Below, piece after piece: positions 27,022 to 36,187 of a stretch of 64,000 nucleotides of DNA. The notes beneath the pieces are model-generated. The model was given only the letters and a program-made list of their open reading frames with translations. It did no database searches and was not told the DNA's origin. The position numbers and the translations under genes were made by a program. Position 1 is the stretch's first letter, and every line of letters begins with the position of its first letter. The stretch is from Mumia sp. ZJ1417 (GTDB lineage: Bacteria > Actinomycetota > Actinomycetes > Propionibacteriales > Nocardioidaceae): NCBI RefSeq assembly GCF_014127285.1, contig NZ_CP059901.1, positions 1,364,001-1,428,000 of the forward strand, given 5' to 3'.

Positions 27022-28005
27022 TCACTCCGGGAGGCTGCTCCGACCGACGACGTGCATCCAGGCGCCCCATGCCGAGCGGACCATGTCCGTGAGGTCGTGC
27101 CGCATCGCCCACTCCAGGTCGCGCGCAGCCAGCTCGCCCGACGCGACGATCCGCGCGGGGTCGCCCGGACGGCGCGGCCCGATGGTCGGAACGAAGTCGA
27201 TCCCCGTCACCGACGCGATCGTGTCCATGATCTGGCGTACGGAGACGCCCTCACCGCTCCCCAGGTTGTAGACGGGCTCGAGCGCCGCCTCGTTGGCCAG
27301 CGCCCGCGCCGCGACGACGTGGCTGTGCGCGAGGTCGGTGACAGAGACGTAGTCGCGGACGCACGTGCCGTCGGGCGTCGCGTAGTCGTCGCCGTTGATC
27401 ATCGGCACCCCGCCGTCTGTCAGCGTCTTGAACACCTTGGGGAAGAGGTTGTGCGGGCTCGCGTCGTACAGATCCTCATACCCCGACCCGACGACGTTGA
27501 AGTATCGGAGCGACGTCTGCCGCAGCCCGGTCGCGACCGCCTGCGCGCGCAGCACCCACTCGTCGACGAGCTTGCTCTCCCCGTACGGGGACTCTGGCGA
27601 CGTCGGCGTCGTCTCGGTGACGATCTCGGTGTCAGGCGTGCCGTACACGGCGGCTGACGACGAGAACACGATCGACTCGACACCCTCCTCGGCCATCGCC
27701 TCGAGCAGGTGGACAGTGCCCGTCACGTTCTGCTCGTACGTGTGCAGCGGCCTGTGCACCGAGACACCGGCGTACTTGTAGCCCGCCACGTGCACCACCC
27801 CGCGTACGGCGTGCCCGCGCAGCGTCGTACGGACGGTGTCGGTGTCGGTGACGTTGGCCTCGACGAAGGGGACGTCGCCCGGGACGAACTCGCGGAACCC
27901 CGTCTCCAGGGAGTCGAGCACGACGACCTCGATGTCGGCGTCGAGGAACGCGCGGACGACGTGCGAGCCGATGTATCCCGCGCCGCCGGTGACGAGCCAG
28001 GTCAT
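27022..28005 (-). CDS. galE: UDP-glucose 4-epimerase
   Basis: This 327-residue extended SDR has the NAD+ site TGGAGYIGSH at residues 6-15, the Ser region FSSSAAVYG and the catalytic YxxxK (YGESK). It interconverts UDP-glucose and UDP-galactose, supplying UDP-galactose for wall polysaccharide or feeding galactose into glycolysis. The ATG at 28005 places the Rossmann fold at the usual distance from the N-terminus; the longer open frame is not homologous. It starts 10 bp after the sugar dehydrogenase stop, so the two form an operon. Confidence 0.94.
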   Translation of the reverse strand: MTWLVTGGAGYIGSHVVRAFLDADIEVVVLDSLETGFREFVPGDVPFVEANVTDTDTVRTTLRGHAVRGVVHVAGYKYAGVSVHRPLHTYEQNVTGTVHLLEAMAEEGVESIVFSSSAAVYGTPDTEIVTETTPTSPESPYGESKLVDEWVLRAQAVATGLRQTSLRYFNVVGSGYEDLYDASPHNLFPKVFKTLTDGGVPMINGDDYATPDGTCVRDYVSVTDLAHSHVVAARALANEAALEPVYNLGSGEGVSVRQIMDTIASVTGIDFVPTIGPRRPGDPARIVASGELAARDLEWAMRHDLTDMVRSAWGAWMHVVGRSSLPE

Positions 28006-28015
28006 GCGATCGACC

Positions 28016-29152
28016 CTAACCGACGGTGACGCGCAGGATGCGGTCGTCGCCGGCCCGTGGGTCGCCACGGCCGTCGGTATTGCTGGTCGTCACCCAGAGC
28101 GACCCATCGGGGGCGGGGACGGCGTTGCGGATGCGGCCGAGGTCCTCGCCGGCGAGGCGCCGTCGCGGTCGTCCGGCATCGGTGCCCGACAACGGCACAG
28201 CCCAGACGCACTGTCCGCGCAGCGCGGCGACGTACGCCGTCCCGTACGCGATCCCGACTCCGGCGGGCGAGGCGTCGTCGGTGCTCCACCACGCCTTCGG
28301 GCCGGTGATGCCCTTGGCGTCGGTCGGACCCTCGGTCTGCGGCCAGCCGTAGTTGGCGCCGCGCTCGATCAGGTTGAGCTCGTCGGTCTCCTGGTCGCCG
28401 AACTCCGCCGCCCAGAGTCGGCCCGCGGAGTCGAACGCGAGCCCCTCGATGTTGCGGTGACCGTACGACCACACACGGTTGCCGAACGGGTTGCCTTCGG
28501 CGGCCTTGCCGTCGAGCGTCATGCGCAGGACCTTCCCGGCGGGCGAGTCGACGTCCTGGGAGCGCTCGCCCTGCCCGGCGTCGCCGGTGCTGGCGTACAG
28601 CGTGCCGTCGGGGCCGATCACGAGCCTGCCGCCGTTGTGGTTGAACGCGCGGGGGATGCCGTCGAGCAGCACCTTCGGCCGGCCCAGGCGTCGCCCGTCG
28701 TACGCCATGCGCACGATCCGGTTGTCGTCAGGCGAGGTGAAGGCCGCGATCACCGCGTCCTCGCCAGGGAGGACGACGATCCCCATGAGACCGCCCTCAC
28801 CGCTGTCGGTGTCGACGCCGGGCACCTCGCCGACGGTGGTCGTACGCCCGCCACCGACTCGGACGACACGCGCGGTGTCGCGCTCGGTGACCAGCGCGCT
28901 GCCGTCGCGGAGGAACGCCAGCCCCCACGGAACGGTGAGGTCCTCGGCGATCGCGCCGTCGACGCTCAGGCGCGTCGGGTCGCCCGGCGCAGCGGGTGCC
29001 GGAGACGCCGGAGCCGTCGACGGCGACGCAGGGGGAGCGGTCGTCGGCTCGGTGGCCGGAGCCGAGTCGGGGTCGTCGCCGGTGCAGCCGGTGGCGAGCC
29101 CGGCCCCAGCAGCAGCGAGTGCGACGAGGACCTCTCGGCGAGTCAGCGACAT
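28016..29152 (-). CDS. PQQ-type sugar dehydrogenase family lipoprotein
   Basis: This 378-residue secreted protein has a signal peptide with RR near the start (MSLTRREVLVALAAAGAGLATGC) and a lipobox Cys, then a Thr/Ala/Pro-rich linker, then a six-bladed propeller of the glucose/sorbosone dehydrogenase family (VPWGLAFLRDGSALVTERD, GGLMGIVVLPG, HNGGRLVIGPDGTLYASTGDAG, RNIEGLAFDSAGRLWAAEFG). It would oxidise aldose sugars outside the membrane if it binds PQQ. Many actinobacterial members have no proven activity, so the reaction is uncertain. Confidence 0.88.
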   Translation of the reverse strand: MSLTRREVLVALAAAGAGLATGCTGDDPDSAPATEPTTAPPASPSTAPASPAPAAPGDPTRLSVDGAIAEDLTVPWGLAFLRDGSALVTERDTARVVRVGGGRTTTVGEVPGVDTDSGEGGLMGIVVLPGEDAVIAAFTSPDDNRIVRMAYDGRRLGRPKVLLDGIPRAFNHNGGRLVIGPDGTLYASTGDAGQGERSQDVDSPAGKVLRMTLDGKAAEGNPFGNRVWSYGHRNIEGLAFDSAGRLWAAEFGDQETDELNLIERGANYGWPQTEGPTDAKGITGPKAWWSTDDASPAGVGIAYGTAYVAALRGQCVWAVPLSGTDAGRPRRRLAGEDLGRIRNAVPAPDGSLWVTTSNTDGRGDPRAGDDRILRVTVG

Positions 29153-29304
29153 AGGGACAGTCTTCCGTACGGCGCGTCGGTGGACACCCCTGCGCGCGCC
29201 GCGACGGCCCGTTCTTCTCGCGCTGCCGACCCGCCTGCTCAGGAGTAACGTGCCGAGCGGGGCCGGGCCCGGGCCCGACATCGACCGACGACGCAGGAGG
29301 GCGG

Positions 29305-31020
29305 ATGGACGGCACGGTGTGGCTGGCGGCAGACGACACGTTTCGTCTGGACACGGGGTTCTCCGACTACCTGATCATCGGGATCTACTTCATCTTCGTC
29401 CTCGGCATCGGCATCCTCGCCAAGCGCCAGGTCTCCAGCAGCATCGACTTCTTCCTCTCCGGACGGTCGCTTCCTGCCTGGGTGACCGGCCTCGCGTTCA
29501 TCTCGGCGAACCTCGGCGCGGTCGAGATCATGGGCATGTCGGCCAACGGTGCGCAGTACGGCCTGCCGACCATGCACTACTTCTGGATCGGCGCTGTCCC
29601 GGCGATGCTGTTCCTGGGCATCGTGATGATGCCCTTCTACTACGGCTCGAAGGTCCGCAGCGTCCCCGAGTTCATGCGCATGCGGTTCGGCACCGGCGCG
29701 CACCTGGTCAACGCGCTGAGCTTCGCGATCGCCCAGCTGCTGATCGCCGGCGTCAACCTCTACCTGCTCGCGACGATCGTCGAGGTCATCTTGGGCTGGC
29801 CGCTGTGGGTGTCGCTGATCGCGGCCGCGATCGTCGTCCTCACCTACACCACGCTCGGCGGCCTCTCCGCCGCGATCTACAACGAGGTGCTGCAGTTCTT
29901 CGTGATCGTGGCCGCGCTGCTGCCGCTCACGCTGGTCGCGCTGCACAAGGTCGGCGGGGTCAGCGGTCTGACCGACAAGATCTCGGCGACGCCTGGGGGC
30001 GACGAGGAGCTCTCGTCCTGGCCGGGCACCAACCTCACCGGCATCGAGGACCCGTTCTGGTCGGTGGTCGGGATCGTGTTCGGCCTGGGCTTCGTGCTGT
30101 CCTTCGGCTACTGGACGACGAACTTCGTCGAGGTCCAGCGCGCGATGGCGTCGAAGTCGATGTCGGCCGCGCGCAGCGCCCCGATCATCGGCACCTTCCC
30201 GAAGATGTTCGTGCCGTTCATCGTCGTCGTCCCCGGCATGATCTGCGCGGTCCTCATCCCGGAGATGATCGACCTCAAGGCCGGCGACGCAGAAGCGGGC
30301 GTGGACTACAACGACGCCATCTTGCTGCTCATGCGCGACCTGTTGCCCAACGGCATGCTGGGCCTGGCCATCGCCGGTCTGCTCGCGTCGTTCATGGCCG
30401 GCATGGCCGCCAACATCTCCGCGTTCAATACGGTCTTCAGCGTCGACCTCTGGCAGCAGTACGTCCACAAGGACCGGCCAGACGGCTACTACACCTCGGT
30501 CGGTCGCTGGGCCACCGTCGGCGCGACCGTGGTCGCGATCTTCACCGCACTGATCGCGTCGAACTACTCGAACCTGATGGACTACCTGCAGACGCTGTTC
30601 GGGTTCTTCAACGCCCCGCTGTTCGCGACGTTCATCCTCGGTATGTTCTGGAAACGGATGACGGCCACCGCAGGTTGGGTCGGGCTGGTCTCCGGTACCG
30701 CGGCGGCCGTGCTCGTCGCCTTCTTGAGCGAGGACGCGTTCGGCAGTGCGAGCATCGGCGTGCTGCCACTGTCCGGCCAGGGGGCGAGCTTCGTCGCGGC
30801 GAGCGCCGCGTTCGTGGTCGACATCGTCGTCAGCTATGTCGTCAGCCTGGCGACGCAGCCGAAGCCGGCCACCGAGCTGCGTGGCTTCGTCTACTCGCTG
30901 ACCCCGCGTGACCAGCTGCGCGACCCGCTCGCCCACCTGCTGCCGTGGTACCGGCGCCCGACCGTCCTCGCCGCGATCTCGCTGGTCATGGTGATCATCT
31001 TGAACATCATCTTCTGGTGA
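29305..31020 (+). CDS. Sodium:solute symporter (SSS family)
   Basis: This 571-residue protein has about 13-14 hydrophobic segments. It shows the SSS features FFLSGRSLPAWVTGLAFISANLGAVEIMG, PEFMRMRFG and TLGGLSAAIYNEVLQFFVI, closest in pattern to the SGLT-like branch. It would take up a sugar or related solute with Na+. The downstream 94-residue membrane protein overlaps its operon (11-bp gap) and may be an accessory subunit. It diverges from the sugar dehydrogenase gene, which makes a sugar substrate plausible but unproven. Confidence 0.9.
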   Translation: MDGTVWLAADDTFRLDTGFSDYLIIGIYFIFVLGIGILAKRQVSSSIDFFLSGRSLPAWVTGLAFISANLGAVEIMGMSANGAQYGLPTMHYFWIGAVPAMLFLGIVMMPFYYGSKVRSVPEFMRMRFGTGAHLVNALSFAIAQLLIAGVNLYLLATIVEVILGWPLWVSLIAAAIVVLTYTTLGGLSAAIYNEVLQFFVIVAALLPLTLVALHKVGGVSGLTDKISATPGGDEELSSWPGTNLTGIEDPFWSVVGIVFGLGFVLSFGYWTTNFVEVQRAMASKSMSAARSAPIIGTFPKMFVPFIVVVPGMICAVLIPEMIDLKAGDAEAGVDYNDAILLLMRDLLPNGMLGLAIAGLLASFMAGMAANISAFNTVFSVDLWQQYVHKDRPDGYYTSVGRWATVGATVVAIFTALIASNYSNLMDYLQTLFGFFNAPLFATFILGMFWKRMTATAGWVGLVSGTAAAVLVAFLSEDAFGSASIGVLPLSGQGASFVAASAAFVVDIVVSYVVSLATQPKPATELRGFVYSLTPRDQLRDPLAHLLPWYRRPTVLAAISLVMVIILNIIFW

Positions 31021-31031
31021 GAGGATCTCCC

Positions 31032-31316
31032 ATGGCTGAGCGCAAGAACCGCTTCAAGATCGCGTCGGCGTTCGACATCAGGACGATCATCGGCACCCTG
31101 CTGGGCATCTACGGCGTGATTCTCACCTTCCTCGGCATCTTCAACGCCTCCGACGCCGAGCTCGAGAAGGCCGACGGCTTCAACGTGAACCTCGTCAACG
31201 GGCTGATCCTGCTCGCGGTCGCCCTCATGTTCATCGTCTGGGTGATCGTGAAGCCGCTGGTCGTCGAAGAGGTGCCCCCGGAGGCGCTGGAGGACCAGAA
31301 GGCAGGCCCTGAGTAG
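31032..31316 (+). CDS. Small membrane protein downstream of the symporter
   Basis: This 94-residue protein has two hydrophobic helices (about 18-40 and 60-82) separated by a short polar loop, with a basic N-terminus (MAERKNRFKIASAFD) and an acidic tail. GAGGA at 31021 lies just before the ATG. It resembles the small accessory proteins encoded beside some sodium symporters. No function is recognised. The immediate 11-bp spacing suggests that it acts with the symporter. Confidence 0.8.
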   Translation: MAERKNRFKIASAFDIRTIIGTLLGIYGVILTFLGIFNASDAELEKADGFNVNLVNGLILLAVALMFIVWVIVKPLVVEEVPPEALEDQKAGPE

Positions 31317-31357
31317 GCGCGACCGGGTGGGACACGGCCCGCGCTAGCATGGGTGCC

Positions 31358-31390
31358 ATGTACGGCGAGCTCCTTGTCGAGCCGCGCTGA
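31358..31390 (+). CDS. Candidate leucine leader peptide upstream of leuS
   Basis: The 10-codon frame [10 protein letters not shown] has adjacent Leu codons (CTC CTT, 31370-31375) and begins 7 bp after a TAGCAT -10-like element (31345-31350), so the message would be nearly leaderless. It ends at a TGA that lies within the left arm of the first hairpin. Stalling at the Leu codons would change folding of the following hairpins. The architecture parallels the leuA leader at 61792 (both start MY). Confidence 0.6.
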   Translation: MYGELLVEPR

Positions 31391-31440
31391 CGCCACCCGG
31401 TCAGCGCGGCAGCCCCTCTGCTCGAGGGGCTGTTCTGTGT
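31381..31440 (+). promoter_or_regulatory. Attenuator-like hairpin pair before leuS
   Basis: Stem A is a perfect 11-bp pairing (31381-31391 with 31400-31410). Stem B is a 9-bp stem (31410-31418 with 31424-31432, loop TGCTC) followed by TTCTGTGT, a modest U-rich run that fits a rho-independent terminator. A ribosome halted at the Leu codons would cover the left arm of stem A. The alternative antiterminator pairing is not clear by eye. Classical attenuation before leuS has been predicted in some streptomycetes by comparative genomics. Confidence 0.6.
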
Positions 31441-31476
31441 ACGGAGCCGTACGAGAGACATTCGGAGGAGACCCAG

Positions 31477-33954
31477 GTGAGCACCCAGCACGCGGAAGCG
31501 GCGTCGTACGACGTCCGCGCGACCCAGGACAAGTGGCGCGCGGTGTGGGACGAGCTTCGCCCGTACGACGCGGACGGCAGCGACCCGAACCGCGAGCGGC
31601 GCTACGCGCTCACGATGTTCCCGTACCCGTCGGGCGACCTCCACATGGGGCACGGCGAGGTCTTCGCGCTGCATGACGTCCTCGCGCGCTACTGGCGGCT
31701 CAAGGGCTACGACGTCCTCAACCCGATCGGCTGGGACTCCTTCGGCCTGCCCGCCGAGAACGCCGCGATCAAGCGCAACGAGAACCCCGCCACGTTCACG
31801 TACGACAACATCGAGACGCAGGCCGAGTCGATCCGCCGCTACGGCGTGAGCTTCGACTGGACGCGCCGCCTCCACACCTCCGACCCGGAGTACTACCACT
31901 GGACCCAGTGGCTCTTCCTGCGCCTGTTCGAGCGTGGCCTGGCCTACCGCAAGGCCTCGTACGTCAACTGGTGCCCCAATGACCAGACGGTGCTCGCCAA
32001 CGAGCAGGTCGTCCAGGGATTCTGCGAGCGCTGCGGCGCGGTGGTCACCAAGCGCGAGCTGACTCAGTGGTACTTCAAGATCACCGACTATGCCCAGCGT
32101 CTCCTCGACGACATGGAGCAGCTCGAGGGCACCTGGCCGGAGCGCGTCCTGACGATGCAGCGCAACTGGATCGGCCGTTCCGAAGGGGCGTGGGTCGACT
32201 TCGCGGTCCCCGGACGAGACGAGCCCGTACGGGTCTTCACCACGCGGCCGGACACCCTGTACGGCGCGACGTTCATGGTCGTGGCGCCCGACGCCAAGCT
32301 GGCCGCCGAGCTCGTGAGCGACGAGCAGCGGCCTGCGTTCGAGGCGTACCTCGAGCGCACCAAGCAGGCCACCGAGATCGAGCGCCAGTCGACCGACCGT
32401 CCCAAGACCGGCGTGTTCCTCGGCGTCCACGCGATCAACCCGCTGACCGGTGCCCAGATGCCGGTGTGGGCGGCCGACTACGTGCTGGCCGACTACGGCT
32501 CCGGCGCGGTCATGGCGGTCCCGGCGCACGACCAGCGCGACCTCGACTTCGCCCGTACGTACGACCTGCCGGTCCGTCGCGTCGTCGACGTGCCGGGGGA
32601 GGACAACCCGGAGGAGACCGGCGTCGCGACGACCGGTGACGGCACGTACGTCAACTCGGCCGCGCTCGACGGTCTCACCGACAAGACCGAGGGCATCGCG
32701 GCGATCATCGACCGGCTCGCGGCCGACGGTGTCGGTGAGGGCACCATCAACTACCGCCTGCGTGACTGGCTGCTGAGCCGCCAGCGCTACTGGGGCTGCC
32801 CGATCCCGATCGTGCACTGCCCGGACTGCGGCGAGGTCGCGGTGCCGGACGACCAGCTGCCGGTCGAGCTGCCGTACCTGACCGGTGCCGACCTGGCGCC
32901 CAAGGGCACCTCGCCCCTGGCCGCGGCGACCGACTGGGTCAACACCACCTGCCCCCGCTGCGGTGGCGCCGCGACGCGCGACACCGACACGATGGACACG
33001 TTCGTCGACTCCTCCTGGTACTACCTGCGCTACTGCTCCCCGGGCGACGCCAACGCCCCGTTCGACCCCGAGGACGTCAAGCGCTGGATGCCGGTCGACA
33101 TGTACGTCGGCGGTGTCGAGCACGCGATCCTCCACCTGCTCTACAGCCGGTTCTTCACCAAGGCGCTGCACGACATGGGCCTGGTCGACTTCGTCGAGCC
33201 CTTCACCGCCCTGATGAACCAGGGCCAGGTGATCAACGAGGGCAAGGCCATGAGCAAGTCGCTCGGCAACGGTGTCGACCTCGGCCAGCAGATCGAGGAG
33301 TTCGGTGTCGACGCCGTGCGCCTGACGCTGGTGTTCGCCGGGCCGCCGGAGGACGACATCGACTGGGCCGACGTGTCACCGGCCGGCTCGTCGAAGTTCC
33401 TCCAGCGGGCGTGGCGCGTCGCGCACGAGATCGCGAGCGCGCCTGGCGCGGACCCCGCCAACGGTGACGTGGCGCTGCGCCGGGTCACGCACAAGGCTGT
33501 CGCGGAGTGCGAGCATCTCTACGAGTCGAAGCGCTTCAACGTCGTCGTCGCGCGCGTCATGGAGCTGGTCAACGCGACCCGCAAGACCATCGACTCCGGC
33601 GCTGGCCCGGCCGACCCAGCGGTCCGCGAGGCGGCCGAGGTGACGGCGATCCTGCTGAGCACGGTCGCGCCGTACGTCGCCGAGGAGATGTGGGCCGAGC
33701 TCGGTCACAGCCCGTCGGTCTCGCAGCAGGCGTGGCCGGCGGTCGATCCGGCGCTGCTGGTCGACGACACCGTGACCTGCGTCGTGCAGGTCAAGGGCAA
33801 GGTGCGCGGCAAGCTCGAGGTGCCGCCGTCGATCTCCGACGAGGAGCTCGAGGTGCTGGCGCTGGCCGAGCCGAACGTCGTCCGGCACCTGGAGGGCGCG
33901 GAGATCCGCAAGGTGATCATCCGCGCGCCCAAGCTGGTCAACATCGTCATCTGA
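31477..33954 (+). CDS. leuS: Leucyl-tRNA synthetase
   Basis: This 825-residue class I synthetase charges tRNA-Leu. It has the HIGH-type motif HMGH (in [14 protein letters not shown]), the CP1 editing domain (about residues 225-420, with the Thr-rich and [14 protein letters not shown] segments), the zinc-type Cys clusters CPDCG and CPRCGG, and the KMSKS motif [11 protein letters not shown]. The GTG start at 31477 is preceded by GGAGGAG. Expression is probably under leucine-dependent attenuation by the preceding leader. Confidence 0.97.
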   Translation: MSTQHAEAASYDVRATQDKWRAVWDELRPYDADGSDPNRERRYALTMFPYPSGDLHMGHGEVFALHDVLARYWRLKGYDVLNPIGWDSFGLPAENAAIKRNENPATFTYDNIETQAESIRRYGVSFDWTRRLHTSDPEYYHWTQWLFLRLFERGLAYRKASYVNWCPNDQTVLANEQVVQGFCERCGAVVTKRELTQWYFKITDYAQRLLDDMEQLEGTWPERVLTMQRNWIGRSEGAWVDFAVPGRDEPVRVFTTRPDTLYGATFMVVAPDAKLAAELVSDEQRPAFEAYLERTKQATEIERQSTDRPKTGVFLGVHAINPLTGAQMPVWAADYVLADYGSGAVMAVPAHDQRDLDFARTYDLPVRRVVDVPGEDNPEETGVATTGDGTYVNSAALDGLTDKTEGIAAIIDRLAADGVGEGTINYRLRDWLLSRQRYWGCPIPIVHCPDCGEVAVPDDQLPVELPYLTGADLAPKGTSPLAAATDWVNTTCPRCGGAATRDTDTMDTFVDSSWYYLRYCSPGDANAPFDPEDVKRWMPVDMYVGGVEHAILHLLYSRFFTKALHDMGLVDFVEPFTALMNQGQVINEGKAMSKSLGNGVDLGQQIEEFGVDAVRLTLVFAGPPEDDIDWADVSPAGSSKFLQRAWRVAHEIASAPGADPANGDVALRRVTHKAVAECEHLYESKRFNVVVARVMELVNATRKTIDSGAGPADPAVREAAEVTAILLSTVAPYVAEEMWAELGHSPSVSQQAWPAVDPALLVDDTVTCVVQVKGKVRGKLEVPPSISDEELEVLALAEPNVVRHLEGAEIRKVIIRAPKLVNIVI

Positions 33955-34100
33955 GGTTTCGACAGGCTCAACCCGCGGACGGTTGGTTGAGCGTGTCGAA
34001 ACCCGCGCCTCGCCCGTTGGTTGAGCCTGTCGAAACCCGCGCCCCGCCCGTTGGTTGAGCCTGTCGAAACCCGCGCCCGTTGGTTGAGCCTGTCGAAACC
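33955..34100. repeat. Cluster of five REP-like 19-bp elements after leuS
   Basis: The element GGTTGAGCCTGTCGAAACC occurs as one inverted copy (33955-33973) then four direct copies (33985-34003 with one mismatch, 34019-34037, 34053-34071, 34082-34100). Spacers are 10-15 bp, most starting CCGCGCC. The first pair can form a long hairpin just after the leuS stop, which may protect or end the transcript. The same element recurs at 51782-51849. No protein-coding potential. Confidence 0.9.
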
Positions 34101-34101
34101 C

Positions 34102-34515
34102 TCACGCGCTCGCGCCGGTCACGACGAGGCTCACCCCCGTCGCCGCCAGGCCGAGCGCGAGCACGCCTGCGCCCGTCCAAACCAGCGCCATGAGGCGTCC
34201 CGGCCGCTGCGGGTCACGCCCGAGCACGGACAGGAAGAACCCGGCGGGCATCACGATCGCGGCGATCAGCACGCCGATCGGGCCTACGAGGCGCCAGGCG
34301 CCGTCGACGTCTGCGGCGTTGGTCAGAAGCAGCGTGACCAGCCCGAGGATGACGAGCACCCCGGCGTGTGCGTGACCGGCGCGGAAGAACGACTTCTGCA
34401 GCGCGTTGGCCGGCCGCTTGCCGCCGACGACCCGCAGCAGGAACATCCCACCAGTCTCGATGGTGATGACCGTCAGCACGACGATGCCGGCGACGAGCGT
34501 GGATGCGGCGTTCAT
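34102..34515 (-). CDS. Small integral membrane protein
   Basis: This 137-residue protein has four predicted hydrophobic helices (about 5-27, 47-64, 75-97 and 108-132). The region after helix 1 contains the polar GGKRPANALQKSFFRAGHAHAG segment. No catalytic motif is evident. It is divergent from a MerR regulator across a perfect 50-bp palindrome and is presumably its main target. The ATG at 34513-34515 follows GAGGAGGCTCCT. Function not recognised. Confidence 0.75.
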   Translation of the reverse strand: MNAASTLVAGIVVLTVITIETGGMFLLRVVGGKRPANALQKSFFRAGHAHAGVLVILGLVTLLLTNAADVDGAWRLVGPIGVLIAAIVMPAGFFLSVLGRDPQRPGRLMALVWTGAGVLALGLAATGVSLVVTGASA

Positions 34516-34530
34516 AGGAGCCTCCTCGAG

Positions 34531-34580
34531 GCATTGGAGAGTAGCACTATCTAATATTAGATAGTGCTACTCTCCAATGC
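34531..34580. promoter_or_regulatory. Perfect 50-bp palindrome with twin divergent promoters
   Basis: Arms 34531-34555 and 34556-34580 are exact reverse complements with no spacer. Each strand therefore carries the same promoter: a TTGGAG -35 (34534-34539 on plus) and a TAGATAGT -10 region (34558-34565), an 18-20 bp spacing like that of MerR-controlled promoters. The membrane-protein gene (minus) and the merR gene (plus) are driven by identical sequence, with starts 16 and 29 bp beyond the arms. Confidence 0.8.
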
Positions 34581-34608
34581 GTCAACCCCGTTCCGTCAGG
34601 AGCCGACC

Positions 34609-35223
34609 ATGCGGATCTCCGAGCTCGCCAACGCCGCCGGCGTCCCCGTCGCGACCGTCAAGTACTACCTGCGGGACGGCCTTCTTCCGCCTGGCCGGGC
34701 GACGAGCGCCACCCAGGCCTCGTACGACGACACCCACCTTCAGCGCCTGCGCCTCGTACGCTCGCTCGTCGAGGTCGGCGGCATGCCGCTGGCCAAGGTG
34801 CGCGCGGTCCTCGCCGTCGTCGACGACCCCGCCCCCGACCCGTACGACGCGGTGAGCGACGCCCTCGCCGCGCTTCCCCCGTACGTCGACCCGTCCCCGC
34901 CGTACGAGCGCGCGACCGCCGTGCTCGACGCGATCGGCCTCCCGTACGAGGAGACGGCCGCCGTGGCGCAGCTCGACGCGGCCCTCGCCGGTCTCGAAGC
35001 CGCCGGACGCCCCCTCAATGTCGCCGCCGTCGGTCGCTACGCCGAGCAGATCCGCGTGATCGCCGAACGGGAGGTCGCCTCCGTGGAGGCCGAGGGGCCG
35101 AGCGACCTCGCCACCGTCGTGCAGGACGTGGTCCTCGGCACGGTCCTCATCGAGCCGGTCCTGCTCGCGCTGCGCCGTCTGACCCACGCCGCGCTCTTTC
35201 GAGAGCGTCACCCGGCTCGGTAG
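34609..35223 (+). CDS. MerR family transcriptional regulator
   Basis: This 204-residue protein begins with a MerR winged helix (MRISELANAAGVPVATVKYYLRDGLLPPGR, then LQRLRLVRSLVEVGGMPLAKVRAVL). It has a C-terminal effector or dimer domain of about 120 residues with no cysteine metal site, so it is not a classic metal sensor. ATG 34609 is preceded by CAGGAG. The 50-bp palindrome lies directly upstream and is the likely binding site, coordinating this gene and the divergent membrane protein. Confidence 0.92.
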   Translation: MRISELANAAGVPVATVKYYLRDGLLPPGRATSATQASYDDTHLQRLRLVRSLVEVGGMPLAKVRAVLAVVDDPAPDPYDAVSDALAALPPYVDPSPPYERATAVLDAIGLPYEETAAVAQLDAALAGLEAAGRPLNVAAVGRYAEQIRVIAEREVASVEAEGPSDLATVVQDVVLGTVLIEPVLLALRRLTHAALFRERHPAR

Positions 35224-35233
35224 GGTCACGCGG

Positions 35234-36178
35234 GTGTCCACCTCGCGTGACCCTGAGCCGCTCGGCCCCGATTCCCTGACCTGGCGCTACTTCGGCGACT
35301 GGCGCGGGCTGCTGTGTGCGCTGTGGGCGGGCTCCATGCAGAACATGCATCCTGGCCTCGGTGCGGGGGTCGAGGAGCACTCCCACTTCTTCGAGGAGCG
35401 GTGGGAGCGGCTGTTCCGCTCCCTCTATCCGATCGGCGGGGTCGTGTACGACGGACCGCGCGCCGCCGAGACCGCGCGGGAGGTGCGGCGCTATCACGAC
35501 ACGATCAGCGGCGTCGACTCTGCGGGGCGGCCCTACCACGCGCTCGATCCCGACACCTTCTACTGGGCGCACGCGACGTTCTTCATGAACGCCGTGCTCA
35601 CGGCCGAGCACGTCGCCGGCGGGCTGTCGGAGGCTGACAAGCGCCGGATGTTCGACGAGCACGTCCAGTGGTATGCGATGTACGGCATGAGCATGCGGCC
35701 GGTGCCCGCGACCTGGGAGGACTTCCAGGCGTACTGGGACCGCACGTGCCGCGAGGTCCTCGAGGTCAACCTCGCCACCCGCCAGGTCCTCGACCTCACG
35801 GATCTCGCTCGGCCTTCAACCCTCCGGTGGATGCCCCGGGCGGTGTGGCGGGTCGCGCGGCTCCCGATCGGGCGCGGCTTCGCCTGGCTGACCACCGGCC
35901 TGTACGACCCCTCCGTGCGGCAGCTTCTCGGGCTGCGCTGGCGGCGCCGTGACCAGGTGCTGTTCGTTCTGGCGACCCGGACGATCTCGACGGCGTTCTG
36001 GCTCGTCCCCTTCGACCGCCGCTACCATCCGCGTGCCCGTGCGGGATGGCTGCGCGTGCGCGGCGAGTGGCCTGCCGACGTCCACGGACCGGCGTCCCCG
36101 GCGAGGTGGCGCGCGCGACACGCGGGCGCGTTCACCGAGGACGACGCGCAGCCGCGCGAGGGGGCCCCGGCCCGCTAG
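35234..36178 (+). CDS. MpaB-type (DUF2236) oxygenase family protein
   Basis: This 314-residue protein is of the family that includes the rubber oxygenase Lcp catalytic domain and fungal MpaB. It shows GLLCALWAGSMQNMHPGLGAGVEEHS near the start and the heme-ligand region DPDTFYWAHATFFMNAV (His in WAHATF). Members bind heme b and cleave isoprenoid or unsaturated chains, but most bacterial ones are uncharacterised. The GTG start is 11 bp after the MerR stop, so they may be co-transcribed. No signal peptide is apparent. Confidence 0.87.
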   Translation: MSTSRDPEPLGPDSLTWRYFGDWRGLLCALWAGSMQNMHPGLGAGVEEHSHFFEERWERLFRSLYPIGGVVYDGPRAAETAREVRRYHDTISGVDSAGRPYHALDPDTFYWAHATFFMNAVLTAEHVAGGLSEADKRRMFDEHVQWYAMYGMSMRPVPATWEDFQAYWDRTCREVLEVNLATRQVLDLTDLARPSTLRWMPRAVWRVARLPIGRGFAWLTTGLYDPSVRQLLGLRWRRRDQVLFVLATRTISTAFWLVPFDRRYHPRARAGWLRVRGEWPADVHGPASPARWRARHAGAFTEDDAQPREGAPAR

Positions 36179-36187
36179 TCTCGGCCC

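Noticed and set aside
33955-34100. Possible CRISPR array
   Set aside because: Units are 19 bp, one is inverted, spacers are 10-15 bp and similar to each other, and no cas genes are nearby.
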